A stretch of DNA of 64,000 nucleotides from Alexandriicola marinus (GCF_004000435.1 NZ_RBVZ01000001.1:871536-935535); one strand, 5' to 3'; counted from the first letter of the stretch, positions 26,532 to 34,819 are shown. Notes: a model not told the origin generated them from the letters alone. Translations and numbers: made by a program.

Positions 26532-26558
26532 GGATGCGCCCGGGCCCCGGGCGCATCC
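26532..26558 (+). promoter_or_regulatory. 12-bp intercistronic stem-loop after binding-protein gene
   Basis: GGATGCGCCCGG (26532-26543) pairs perfectly with CCGGGCGCATCC (26547-26558) around a 3-nt loop. It begins 7 bases after the binding-protein stop and ends 11 bases before the ATPase start. No U-tract follows. It probably stabilises the upstream message or reduces downstream expression. Confidence 0.65.
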
Positions 26559-26569
26559 GACGACCCGCC

Positions 26570-28087
26570 ATGCCTCAGCTTGATCTCGATACACTCGGCC
26601 GCCGCTTCGGGGCCGTGCAGGCGCTTGACGGCGTCAGCCTGACCCTGCGCTCGGGCGAGGTCCATGCCTTGATGGGCGAAAACGGTGCGGGCAAATCCAC
26701 TTTGATCCGCATTCTGGCGGGCCTCGACCGGCCCGACACCGGTGCCATGCGGTTGGACGGCAATTCGCTGCCGCTGGCCAATCCGGTCGCGATGCGGGCG
26801 GCGGGTCTGCGGTTCATCCATCAGGAACTGCACGCCGTGCGCGGCCTGTCGGTGGCCGAGAACATGCACCTCGACAGGCCCTATCCGCGCAGGGCGGGGC
26901 TTGTACACTGGCGCAAACTGAATGCCGATGCGGCCGCGGCACTTGCGCGGCTCGGCCTCGACAGGCTCGATCCGCGCCGGCCCATGACCGACCTTGGCGC
27001 AGGCGACCAGATGCTGGTCCGCATTGCGGGCACGCTTGTGGGCGAGGCCGGGGCGGCGCCCTGGCTGTACGTCATGGACGAGCCGACCGCGGCGCTGACG
27101 ACTGCCGAATCCGAGCGGCTGTTCGAAGTGATCGGCGAGCTGGTGCGGCAGGGGGCGGGCGTCCTATATGTCTCGCACCGGATGCCAGAGGTGCTGCGTC
27201 TGGCCCATCGGGTCACGGTACTGCGGGATGGCAAACACGTCTCGACCCGGCCGATGGCCGAGACGGGGCAGGATCGCATCATCGAGGAAATGACCGGCCG
27301 GTCGCTGAGCGGCCTCTTTCCCGAACGGCGCAGCGACATTCTGGGCGAGACCATCCTCGAGGTGCACGGCCTGTCGGCAGGCGCGCTGCGCTCGGCCGAT
27401 TTCGACCTGCGCGCGGGCGAAATCCTCGGTGTTGCCGGTGTCTCGGGGTCGGGTCGGGGCGCGTTGCTGCGCGCCATCCTCGGCGAATTGCGCGCGCGCG
27501 CGGGCGAGGTGCGTCTTGACGGCCGAGCACTGATCGGTGGGCCGGCACAGGCCTGGGCACGGGGGCTTGCCTATGTTCCGCGAGAGCGGCGTTCCGAAGG
27601 GTTGATGCTGGGCCGCGCGATCACCGAAAACGTGGCGCTGCCGCATCTGGGGCCGCTGGCCCGCGCCGGGCTGTTTCTCGACCCGCGCAGGCAGGCGGGC
27701 CTTGCCGAAGAGCAGGGCAGGCGGGTCCGGCTGAAGGCAGCGTCACTGACGCAGGCCTGCGAAGAGCTGTCGGGCGGCAACCAGCAGAAGGTTCTGTTTG
27801 CCCGCGCGCTTGCGGGCGGCCCACGGGTTCTTCTGCTTGACGAGCCGACGCGCGGCGTCGATATCGGCGCCCGGTTCGAGATTTATCGCCTGATCCGGCA
27901 ACTCAGCGACGAGGGGCTGGGCGTCGTGATGGCCTCCTCTGACCTGCCAGAGCTTCTGGGCCTGTCGGACCGGGTGGCGGTGATGCGCGATGGGCGGCTG
28001 GCCGAGATCGTCACGGCCGAGGGGCTGTCGGAGGCGGGGCTCTTGCAGCGCTTCTATCATCAGGACGGAAGGGAGAATGCGGCATGA
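26570..28087 (+). CDS. Sugar ABC transporter ATP-binding protein (RbsA type, two ATPase domains)
   Basis: A 505-aa tandem ATPase of the CUT2 class. Domain 1 has Walker A GENGAGKSTLIRIL and Walker B LYVMDEPTAALT. Domain 2 has the usual degenerate loop GVSGSGRGALLRA, signature LSGGNQQKVLFARAL and Walker B VLLLDEPTRGVD. The ATG at 26570 is chosen because domain 1 starts right after it; there is little Shine-Dalgarno signal, perhaps because the stem-loop just upstream modulates initiation. The stop overlaps the permease start (ATGA). Confidence 0.94.
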   Translation: MPQLDLDTLGRRFGAVQALDGVSLTLRSGEVHALMGENGAGKSTLIRILAGLDRPDTGAMRLDGNSLPLANPVAMRAAGLRFIHQELHAVRGLSVAENMHLDRPYPRRAGLVHWRKLNADAAAALARLGLDRLDPRRPMTDLGAGDQMLVRIAGTLVGEAGAAPWLYVMDEPTAALTTAESERLFEVIGELVRQGAGVLYVSHRMPEVLRLAHRVTVLRDGKHVSTRPMAETGQDRIIEEMTGRSLSGLFPERRSDILGETILEVHGLSAGALRSADFDLRAGEILGVAGVSGSGRGALLRAILGELRARAGEVRLDGRALIGGPAQAWARGLAYVPRERRSEGLMLGRAITENVALPHLGPLARAGLFLDPRRQAGLAEEQGRRVRLKAASLTQACEELSGGNQQKVLFARALAGGPRVLLLDEPTRGVDIGARFEIYRLIRQLSDEGLGVVMASSDLPELLGLSDRVAVMRDGRLAEIVTAEGLSEAGLLQRFYHQDGRENAA

Positions 28088-29058
28088 CCGGGATCATCCG
28101 GCGGTTCGGCGGGCTGGCGGGGATGCTGGCGGTGGTGCTGTTCTTCGCGATCAATCTGCCCGAGACCTTCCTGACAGCACGCAACTGGCTCAACATCTCG
28201 CAACAGGTGAGCATGCTGGCCGTGGTCGCGGCCACCATGACCGTCGTGATGGTGATGGGCGATTTCGACCTTTCGGTGGGGTCGATGGCCTCGCTGGCCG
28301 GCGTGGTGGCGGCGGTGCTTTTCGTGCAGGAGGTGTCGATCCCCGTTGCCATCCTCGCGGCCCTCGGCGTGGGCCTTCTGGGCGGGCTGTTCAACGGGGT
28401 GATGGTCAGTCTGGTAGGCATATTGCCCTTCGTGGCGACGCTGGCGACGCTCACCGTGTTCAGCGGGATCGCCTTTGTCGTGAGCGACGGGCGCACAATC
28501 TTCGGCCGGGACATCCCGGCGGCGTTCGGCGATTTCGCGCGCGGCGGGCCGCAGATCGGCATGGTGGACGAGAGGGCGTTGATCCTGCCCAACCTGACGC
28601 TGGTTGCCGTCGTCGTCATCGTCCTGATCTGGATCGTGCTGGAACAGACCAGCTATGGCCGCAGGCTGTATGCCATCGGCGGCAACAGCGAGGCCGCGCG
28701 GCTTGCCGGTTTGCCGGTGATGTGGTTGCGCCTGTCGGCCTTTGCCTTCACTGGCGTGGGGGCGGCGCTTGCTGGGCTGATGTATGCCAGCCGCGTGGCT
28801 TCGGCCAATCCGACGCAGGGCGACGGGTTGATGCTGACGGCGATCGCGGCGGTGTTTCTGGGCATGACGCTGACCCGCGACGGGCAGCCGCGGGTTCTGG
28901 CCACGCTGGCGGGGGTGCTTGTCCTTGGCGTGCTGGACAACGGGCTCACGCAGATGCGGGTCGACAGCTATGTGCGCGAGGTTCTGGTGGGCGCGATCAT
29001 CCTGATCGCGGTGGGTCTGAGCGCACTTGGCCGGAGGGGGCTGACCCGGAGGGCCTGA
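28084..29058 (+). CDS. Sugar ABC transporter permease (RbsC/XylH type)
   Basis: A 324-aa BPD_transp_2 permease with about eight to ten helices. Family hallmarks are GDFDLSVGSMASLAGVVAA and the conserved GGNSEAARLAGLPV segment. It works with the RbsA-type ATPase and the periplasmic protein upstream to import a sugar that the divergent FGGY kinase probably phosphorylates. Confidence 0.94.
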   Translation: MTGIIRRFGGLAGMLAVVLFFAINLPETFLTARNWLNISQQVSMLAVVAATMTVVMVMGDFDLSVGSMASLAGVVAAVLFVQEVSIPVAILAALGVGLLGGLFNGVMVSLVGILPFVATLATLTVFSGIAFVVSDGRTIFGRDIPAAFGDFARGGPQIGMVDERALILPNLTLVAVVVIVLIWIVLEQTSYGRRLYAIGGNSEAARLAGLPVMWLRLSAFAFTGVGAALAGLMYASRVASANPTQGDGLMLTAIAAVFLGMTLTRDGQPRVLATLAGVLVLGVLDNGLTQMRVDSYVREVLVGAIILIAVGLSALGRRGLTRRA

Positions 29059-29210
29059 CGGCAAGGTGAGCGGGCGGGGGCCTTGTCTGCCGTGTCTGAT
29101 CGAATATCTGAATGTCTGTGAGTGTAAGTGGTGCGGCCCCGGTGTGATTGGGGCAAGTCAGAGGGCCGCAGAGATACCCGCTTTGCGGAAACAAGAGGAC
29201 GAGCACGAGC

Positions 29211-29876
29211 ATGGCGAGCGGCGATTGGATAGAACAATTCAGCGGATTGGCACGGTTGCCGGACCCGGTGCGGACCAAACTTGTCGACCGCAGCCGCGTG
29301 ATCAACGTATCGGCCGGGACCCACATCTTTGGCCCCGGGAACATCCCCGACAACCTTTTGCTGTTGCTGGACGGGACGGTACGCGTCTCGCAAACCTCTG
29401 AAAAGGGGCGAGAAATCGTGCTCTACCGGGTTGAGGCTGGGCAGAGCTGCGTTCTCACGACTGCCTGTCTTCTGGCTCACGAGGCCTATGCCGCCGAAGG
29501 CGTGGCCGAAACCGACATCAAGGCCGTGTCGATCCCGCGCGCCGTCTTTGACGAATTGCTGACAGTGTCGAGCCAGTTTCGCGATTTCGTCTTCGCGGCC
29601 TATGCGCGGCGGATCACCGATCTGTTCCGGGTCATTGACGATGTGGCCTTCGGCAAGATCGATGTGCGCCTCGCGGAACGGCTGATCGATCTGGCGGGCG
29701 AATCCAACGACCTCAAGGTGACGCACCAGCAACTCGCAACCGAACTGGGCACCGCGCGTGAGGTCATCTCGCGCCAGTTGGCGGACTTCCAGAAACGCGG
29801 GCTGGTGCAGCAATCGCGCGGGCATATCGTGCTGTCTGATCAGCCCGCGCTCGAGCGCCTGGTGGATGCCGTCTGA
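29211..29876 (+). CDS. Crp/Fnr family transcriptional regulator of the sulfur module
   Basis: A 221-aa regulator: cyclic-nucleotide-binding-like beta roll (about 25-125), dimer helix, and C-terminal helix-turn-helix (VTHQQLATELGTAREVISRQ). It lacks the N-terminal Fe-S cysteines of FNR. Its only two cysteines, C80 and C86, lie in the effector-domain segment QSCVLTTACLLAHEAY, suitable for thiol or persulfide chemistry, which is a hypothesis. The ATG at 29211 has AGAGGA 11 bases upstream; a further in-frame ATG at 29148 adds 21 unrelated residues. It is followed on the same strand by persulfide and sulfur-transport genes, with palindromes in the spacer. Regulation of those genes is inferred. Confidence 0.88.
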   Translation: MASGDWIEQFSGLARLPDPVRTKLVDRSRVINVSAGTHIFGPGNIPDNLLLLLDGTVRVSQTSEKGREIVLYRVEAGQSCVLTTACLLAHEAYAAEGVAETDIKAVSIPRAVFDELLTVSSQFRDFVFAAYARRITDLFRVIDDVAFGKIDVRLAERLIDLAGESNDLKVTHQQLATELGTAREVISRQLADFQKRGLVQQSRGHIVLSDQPALERLVDAV

Positions 29877-29898
29877 CTCTGTTTCGGGCGAATTTCGA

Positions 29899-29914
29899 AT
29901 TCAGTGCTCTGAAT
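29899..29914. promoter_or_regulatory. Putative Crp/Fnr-type operator ATTCAG-N4-CTGAAT
   Basis: Perfect 6-bp arms around TGCT, giving the 5-4-5 geometry of FNR-type sites (TTCAG-N4-CTGAA instead of TTGAT-N4-ATCAA). It lies 22 bases after the regulator stop and 144 bases before the YeeE start. A TAGGAT (29954-29959) downstream could be a -10 element. Confidence 0.6.
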
Positions 29915-29957
29915 GTAACAAGGTCACCGACGCGGGCACCGCGTTTGGGTACCTAGG

Positions 29958-29969
29958 ATCAGAACTGAT
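29958..29969. promoter_or_regulatory. Second dyad ATCAG-N2-CTGAT
   Basis: Five-base arms ATCAG/CTGAT around AA, sharing the CAG...CTG core with the dyad at 29899-29914. It overlaps the likely transcription start region ahead of the 25-codon leader ORF. It may be a second regulator site. Confidence 0.4.
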
Positions 29970-29984
29970 TCCAGGGGAACGGAA

Positions 29985-30062
29985 ATGACACGTAATAACA
30001 ACAGGACATCGGCATCGGACATGCCGTTTGGCCGCGAACAGACAAACGGAGGACACACATGA
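29985..30062 (+). CDS. 25-aa leader ORF coupled to the YeeE/YedE gene
   Basis: ATG at 29985 follows AGGGGA (29973-29978) with 6-nt spacing and encodes MTRNNNRTSASDMPFGREQT plus five residues (NGGHT). The stop TGA at 30060-30062 overlaps the next start (ATGA). It is hydrophilic, Asn/Thr/Arg-rich and resembles no family I know. The layout suggests either a translated leader controlling the downstream transporter or a very small protein. Expression is unproven; the downstream gene also has its own ACGGAGGA. Confidence 0.45.
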   Translation: MTRNNNRTSASDMPFGREQTNGGHT

Positions 30063-30493
30063 TCGAGACGGCATTCACACCCGTGCAATCGCTGGCCGGT
30101 GGCGCGCTTATCGGGACGGCATCGGTCCTACTGATGCTGACACTGGGGCGCGTCATGGGCGCGACAGGTGTTCTGGCCGGTGTGATCCGGCCCAACAACT
30201 TGTCCGATGCGGCATGGCGGATCGCGCTCTTGCTGGGGATGGCAACCGGACCGCTGATCGTGATGGCGGTAACCGGGCAGATGCCCGCGGTCCAGGTTCC
30301 CGTCTCGACCGCCGCCCTGATCGTGGGTGGCATCATCGTCGGGATTGGCGTGACCTACGGGTCGGGCTGCACCTCCGGACACGGTGTCTGTGGCATGGCG
30401 CGGCTGTCGCCGCGGTCGATCGTCGCGACATTCACGTTCATGGCAACAACTTTCGCGACTGTTTACGTCGTTCGTCATATACTGGGGGCATGA
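30059..30493 (+). CDS. YeeE/YedE family transporter, first subunit (PmpA-like)
   Basis: A 144-aa membrane protein with four hydrophobic segments. The sulfur-relay Cys motif SGCTSGHGVCGMARLS near residues 102-117 matches the thiosulfate/sulfur transport domain (half of a YeeE unit). ACGGAGGA precedes the ATG. It overlaps the second half-gene by 4 nt, and the pair probably forms one two-subunit channel moving sulfur-containing ions. Confidence 0.92.
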   Translation: MIETAFTPVQSLAGGALIGTASVLLMLTLGRVMGATGVLAGVIRPNNLSDAAWRIALLLGMATGPLIVMAVTGQMPAVQVPVSTAALIVGGIIVGIGVTYGSGCTSGHGVCGMARLSPRSIVATFTFMATTFATVYVVRHILGA

Positions 30494-30936
30494 CAATGCG
30501 TTTGCTCAGCACTTATCTGATCGGAGTCATCTTCGGTGTCGGGATTTCGATTTCAGGAATGGCCAATCCGGCCAAGGTCCTGAACTTCTTTGACGTCGCC
30601 GGAACCTTCGATCCGTCGCTCATCCTTGTGATGGCCTCGGCCTTCGTGACGGCCTTCGTGGGCTTCCGGCTCGTTCTGGGTCGCAAGGCCCCGATCTTCG
30701 AAGACGGGTTCAAGCTGCCCACCCGACGCGACATCGACGTGCGCCTTGTCGGGGGATCGGCCGTCTTCGGCATCGGCTGGGGGATCTCTGGCTTCTGCCC
30801 GGGCGGCGCACTTCCCGCCCTGGGGACCGGCCGGATCGAAGTTTTCTATTTCGTCGGCGCACTTCTGGCCGGCATCGCAATCGCCAACTTCCTGCAAGGG
30901 TTTGCAGGACGCACGCGCAGTTTCGTGCGGGCCTGA
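30490..30936 (+). CDS. YeeE/YedE family transporter, second subunit (PmpB-like)
   Basis: A 148-aa membrane protein with the partner motif SGFCPGGALPALG and N-terminal GVIFGVGISISGMANPAKVL. ATGA overlap with the first subunit. Together they resemble PmpA/PmpB systems linked to persulfide and thiosulfate handling. Confidence 0.92.
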   Translation: MTMRLLSTYLIGVIFGVGISISGMANPAKVLNFFDVAGTFDPSLILVMASAFVTAFVGFRLVLGRKAPIFEDGFKLPTRRDIDVRLVGGSAVFGIGWGISGFCPGGALPALGTGRIEVFYFVGALLAGIAIANFLQGFAGRTRSFVRA

Positions 30937-30961
30937 CACCACAAACGGAAAGGACAAGACA

Positions 30962-31861
30962 ATGAAGGACACGCAAATGACCAGCTATCCCGTCAATATG
31001 GACGTGACGCCCGAGGTGGATGCCTTCTTCGACGAGGCCACCAACACCATCAGCTATATCGTCAAGGATCCGACCTCTGACGCCTGTGCGATCATCGATT
31101 CGGTGATGGATATCGATTATGCCGCCGGCCGGATCACCTATGATCACGCCGACCAGCTGATCGAGAACATCCAGTCCCGCGGGCTCAAGCTCGAATGGAT
31201 CATCGAGACCCATGTCCACGCCGACCACCTTTCGGCCGCGCCCTATATCCAGCAGAAGCTGGGCGGGAAGATCGGTGTCGGATCGAAGATCATGGTCGTG
31301 CAGGAAACCTTCGGCAAGGTCTTCAACGAAGGCACCGAATTCCAGCGCGATGGCAGCCAGTTCGACAAGCTGTTCGAGGATGGCGATACCTACAAGATCG
31401 GCAACATGGACGCTTTTGCCATGTACACCCCTGGCCACACGCCGGCCTGCATGGTGCATGTGATCGGTGACGCGTCGTTCGTCGGCGACACGCTGTTCAT
31501 GCCCGACGGCGGATCGGCGCGCGCGGACTTCCCCGGTGGGGATGCGGGCACGCTTTATGACAGCATCCAGAAGGTGCTGACCCTGCCCGAGGACATGCGC
31601 CTGTTCATGTGCCACGACTACGGCCCCAACGGTCGTGACATCCAGTGGGAAACCACCGTCGGCGATGAGAAGGCCCACAACATCCACGTGGGTGGCGGCA
31701 AGACGAAGGAAGATTTCGTCAAGTTCCGTACCGAACGCGATGCCCAGCTGGCCATGCCCAAGCTGATCATCCCGTCGCTCCAGGTGAACATGCGCGCGGG
31801 CGAGGTGCCGACCGACAAGGATGGGAATCCCATGCTCAAGGTTCCGGTCAACGCCCTGTAA
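30962..31861 (+). CDS. Metallo-beta-lactamase fold persulfide dioxygenase-like protein (Blh/ETHE1 type)
   Basis: A 299-aa cytoplasmic enzyme. Metal ligands are visible in THVHADHLSAAPYIQ (HxHxDH), TPGHTPACM and FMCHDYGPNG; GDTLFMPDGGSARADFPGGD is typical of the ETHE1/Blh group that oxidises glutathione persulfide to sulfite at a mononuclear iron. GGAAAGGACAAG precedes the ATG. It lacks the fused DUF442 domain found in Blh of Xylella/Agrobacterium; that domain is encoded by the next gene instead. Confidence 0.92.
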   Translation: MKDTQMTSYPVNMDVTPEVDAFFDEATNTISYIVKDPTSDACAIIDSVMDIDYAAGRITYDHADQLIENIQSRGLKLEWIIETHVHADHLSAAPYIQQKLGGKIGVGSKIMVVQETFGKVFNEGTEFQRDGSQFDKLFEDGDTYKIGNMDAFAMYTPGHTPACMVHVIGDASFVGDTLFMPDGGSARADFPGGDAGTLYDSIQKVLTLPEDMRLFMCHDYGPNGRDIQWETTVGDEKAHNIHVGGGKTKEDFVKFRTERDAQLAMPKLIIPSLQVNMRAGEVPTDKDGNPMLKVPVNAL

Positions 31862-31875
31862 TCGGAGTGAGCGTC

Positions 31876-32295
31876 ATGGACATCAAACGCATAACCGACG
31901 ATCTGTCGGTCAGCCCACAAATCAGCGCCGCCGACATGGCGGCGCTGAAGGCCCAGGGCTTCGGTGCGATCATCTGCAACCGGCCCGACGGGGAAACCCC
32001 CGACCAGCCGGATTTCGCCGAGCTTGCCGCCGCCGCCAAAGAGGCGGGGCTCGAGGCGCGGCACATTCCGGTCTCGGGGGGTATCTTTTCCGACGAGGCG
32101 GTCGCAGCTTACGCCGCGGCGCTGTCGGAACTGCCGGGGCCGATCCTCGCCTATTGCCGCAGCGGGACGCGCTCCGCGACGCTGTGGTCTCTGGCACAGT
32201 CTGGCGCGATGCCGCTTGACGATATCCTGTCGGCCACCTCGAAGGCCGGGTACGACATGTCCGGTCTGGCTGACCGGATCGCCGCGCGGGCCTGA
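31876..32295 (+). CDS. DUF442 / TIGR01244 sulfur transferase
   Basis: A 139-aa protein with a phosphatase-like fold and active-site loop AYCRSGTRSATLW (C-x5-R), the signature of the sulfurtransferase domain of bifunctional Blh proteins. The ATG at 31876 fits GGAGTG at 31864-31869 with 6-nt spacing; a GTG at 31867 is an alternative start adding three residues. It probably moves sulfane sulfur between thiols before or after the dioxygenase step. Confidence 0.9.
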   Translation: MDIKRITDDLSVSPQISAADMAALKAQGFGAIICNRPDGETPDQPDFAELAAAAKEAGLEARHIPVSGGIFSDEAVAAYAAALSELPGPILAYCRSGTRSATLWSLAQSGAMPLDDILSATSKAGYDMSGLADRIAARA

Positions 32296-32431
32296 GGGCC
32301 GCGCAAGCGCGCGCGCCTTCGGGGTGCGGCGCCAAGAAGACCAGATTGAGGGGCTGCCCCGTGTGGGCGCCCCCCGCCATGGGGCCCGCGCAGCCACGCG
32401 GCGCGCGCGCCCCGCATTCTAAGGCAAGACA
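32296..32431. repeat. GC-rich palindromic spacer before sulP
   Basis: A 136-base spacer of alternating GC and nested dyads. GCGCGCGCGCC (32307-32317) is complementary to GGCGCGCGCGC (32400-32410), enclosing GGGG-CTG-CCCC (32350-32360) and further G/C dyads. It looks like a REP-type intergenic palindromic element or a large mRNA structure. No second copy was noticed in the window. Confidence 0.4.
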
Positions 32432-34171
32432 ATGATCGACCAATTGCGACGCTATCTCCCGGTCCTGGAATGGGGCCGGCACTACGACCGCGACGACTTC
32501 TCCAACGACATGATCGCGGCGGTGATCGTGACGATCATGCTGATCCCGCAATCGCTGGCCTATGCGCTTCTGGCGGGGTTGCCGCCCGAGGCAGGGATAT
32601 ATGCCTCCATCGCGCCGATCATCCTTTATGCGATCTTCGGCACCAGCCGGGCGCTGGCGGTCGGCCCCGTCGCCGTTGTGTCGCTGTTGACGGCCTCTGC
32701 CATCGGGCAGGTGGCCGAGCAGGGAACGGCAGGCTATGCCATTGCCGCCCTCACGCTGGCGTTCATGTCGGGCGCCTTTCTCGTGGCGCTGGGTGTTCTG
32801 CGTCTCGGGTTTCTTGCTAATTTCCTGAGCCATCCTGTCATCGCAGGGTTCATCACCGCATCGGGCATCCTGATCGCGGCGAGCCAGTTCCGCCATATCC
32901 TTGGCGTTGAATCGCATGGCCATACGCTGCCAGAAATCCTCAGCTCTCTCTTTGCCCATCTGGATCAGACGAACTGGATCACGCTCGTGATCGGCGTTCT
33001 GGCGACCAGTTTCCTGTTCTGGGTCCGCAAGGGGCTGAAGCCCCTGTTGCGACGGGCGGGTCTGTCGCCTCGGATGGCTGACATCGCCACCAAGGCCGGT
33101 CCGGTCGCGGCCGTTGTCAGTACCACGCTCGCCGTCTGGATCTTTGGTCTGGCCGACAAGGGCGTGGCAATCGTGGGCGAGGTGCCCCAAAGCCTGCCGC
33201 CCCTAACGATGCCCGGGTTTTCGCCCGAACTGATTTCTCAGCTCATGGTGCCGGCGATCCTGATCTCGATCATCGGGTTCGTGGAATCGATCTCGGTCGC
33301 GCAGACGCTGGCCGCCAAGAAGCGCCAGCGGATCGATCCCGATCAGGAGCTGATCGGCCTTGGGGCCGCCAACCTCGGTGCGGCCTTTACGGGCGGCTAT
33401 CCTGTGACCGGCGGCTTTGCCCGGTCGGTCGTGAATTTCGATGCCGGCGCTGCGACGCCCGCCGCCGGTGCGTTCACCGCCGTGGGCCTTGCGATCGCGG
33501 CGCTGGCGCTGACGCCGCTGGTGTTCTTCCTGCCCAAGGCAACGCTGGCCGCCACGATCATCGTCGCGGTTCTGAGCCTCGTGGATTTCTCCATCGTTGC
33601 GAAGACATGGGGCTATGCAAAGGCGGATTTCGTGGCCGTTATTGCCACGATCGGCCTGACGCTGGGCATGGGGGTCGAGATCGGGGTTGCCACGGGGGTC
33701 ATTATCTCCGTGCTGCTGCATCTCTACAAGACGTCAAAGCCGCATGTGGCCGAAGTGGGCCTGGTGCCCGGAACGCAGCATTTCCGAAACATCAACCGCC
33801 ACGACGTGGAGACCGATCCCTCCGTCCTGACGCTGCGCGTTGACGAGAGCCTCTATTTCGTCAACGCCCGGTTCCTCGAGGATCTGGTGCAATCGCGGAT
33901 CAGCGAAGGCTGCGAAATCAAGCATGTGATCTTGATGTTCTCGGCCGTGAACGAGGTGGATTTCTCGGCGCTTGAAAGTCTCGAGGCGATCAACCGGCGG
34001 CTCAAGGACCTCGGGATCGGGTTGCACCTCTCGGAAGTGAAGGGGCCAGTGATGGACAAGCTGATCTCGTCGCATTTCCTGACCGATCTGAACGGCCGGT
34101 TCTTCCTGTCGCAATACGACGCCTGGCAGGCCCTGAAGCCGCGTCACGAGACGCCTCGCGCTGCGGAATAG
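32432..34171 (+). CDS. SulP family anion permease
   Basis: A 579-aa SLC26A/SulP transporter. The membrane domain (1-~410) starts with AVIVTIMLIPQSLAYALLAG and contains GGYPVTGGFARSVVNFDAGA; a STAS domain (about 440-565) has LRVDESLYFVNARFLEDLV and ends with the anti-sigma-antagonist-like VILMFSAVNEVDFSALESLE. Behind persulfide oxidation genes it may export sulfite or sulfate, or import sulfate. A clear terminator follows. Confidence 0.93.
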   Translation: MIDQLRRYLPVLEWGRHYDRDDFSNDMIAAVIVTIMLIPQSLAYALLAGLPPEAGIYASIAPIILYAIFGTSRALAVGPVAVVSLLTASAIGQVAEQGTAGYAIAALTLAFMSGAFLVALGVLRLGFLANFLSHPVIAGFITASGILIAASQFRHILGVESHGHTLPEILSSLFAHLDQTNWITLVIGVLATSFLFWVRKGLKPLLRRAGLSPRMADIATKAGPVAAVVSTTLAVWIFGLADKGVAIVGEVPQSLPPLTMPGFSPELISQLMVPAILISIIGFVESISVAQTLAAKKRQRIDPDQELIGLGAANLGAAFTGGYPVTGGFARSVVNFDAGAATPAAGAFTAVGLAIAALALTPLVFFLPKATLAATIIVAVLSLVDFSIVAKTWGYAKADFVAVIATIGLTLGMGVEIGVATGVIISVLLHLYKTSKPHVAEVGLVPGTQHFRNINRHDVETDPSVLTLRVDESLYFVNARFLEDLVQSRISEGCEIKHVILMFSAVNEVDFSALESLEAINRRLKDLGIGLHLSEVKGPVMDKLISSHFLTDLNGRFFLSQYDAWQALKPRHETPRAAE

Positions 34172-34197
34172 GCGCAAGGCGAGGTCCACAAACGAAG

Positions 34198-34224
34198 AAA
34201 GGCGCCCGGTAAGGCGCCTTTTTT
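34198..34224 (+). terminator. Rho-independent terminator after sulP
   Basis: AAAGGCGCC (34198-34206), loop CGGTAA, GGCGCC (34213-34218) and six T. It closes the sulfur operon and may also act on the convergent MepK-like gene. Confidence 0.88.
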
Positions 34225-34249
34225 CTTGCCGAATTCTAGAGAACCTAGG

Positions 34250-34819
34250 TCAGCGGCCCCAGGTGCGGACCGCGCCGCAATCCATGTGGACGAAGTTCGA
34301 ACCGGAATAGCGGCCCACGCCACCGGCCCGGCAGGCCGCAGCCGCGCGGGCCATCTGGCTCACCGAACGGTCTGTTAGGCGCAGGTCAGCGGCCTGGCCA
34401 CGCATGTGAAGCGAGTTGCGCGCAACGCCCGAGCTTTGGGAGCGCAGCATCGCGTTGGTTTCCGGGGATCGGTACCCCGACAGGAGCATGTAGGGCTGGC
34501 TCGTTTCCATGAGGTTGTGCGCGGCGGTCATGATATCGACCGTTCTTGTGTCGATCTCTATGGCCTTGCCGTTGCGCCAGTCCCGCATGAAGAGGTTCAC
34601 TTCGCGGATCGCCTCGCCGATATAGCGACCATCGATCCAGTAGACGGTATCAAGACGTTCGCCTGTCCGGCCGGAATACATCCGGATCCGCCGGATGTCG
34701 CCACCACCGCGCAGAAATCCTGCCGCATTGGAGTAGGTGGGGGCCGCGGCAACGGCTGTTGCCGCAAACGCACCAAGCAAAGAACGTCGAGTCAAACTCG
34801 AAGAGCCATCTGTTTTCAT
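34250..34819 (-). CDS. DUF882 / MepK-like murein endopeptidase
   Basis: A 189-aa exported protein with a Tat-type signal (LTRRSLLGAFAATAVAAAP). The catalytic domain shows SGYRSPETN, the zinc motif SLHMRGQAADLRL and the last ligand VHMDCG, as in M15-like YcbK/MepK. MepK of E. coli cleaves meso-DAP to meso-DAP (3-3) crosslinks. Here it is divergent from an L,D-transpeptidase gene, the enzyme type that makes those crosslinks. Confidence 0.9.
   Translation of the reverse strand: MKTDGSSSLTRRSLLGAFAATAVAAAPTYSNAAGFLRGGGDIRRIRMYSGRTGERLDTVYWIDGRYIGEAIREVNLFMRDWRNGKAIEIDTRTVDIMTAAHNLMETSQPYMLLSGYRSPETNAMLRSQSSGVARNSLHMRGQAADLRLTDRSVSQMARAAAACRAGGVGRYSGSNFVHMDCGAVRTWGR

Noticed and set aside
29148-29210. 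Upstream ATG extending the Crp/Fnr regulator by 21 residues
   Set aside because: No ribosome binding site and the added residues have no family resemblance.
32300-32420. GC repeat spacer as a CRISPR or insertion-sequence remnant
   Set aside because: No repeated unit with spacers, no transposase fragment and no target duplication visible.
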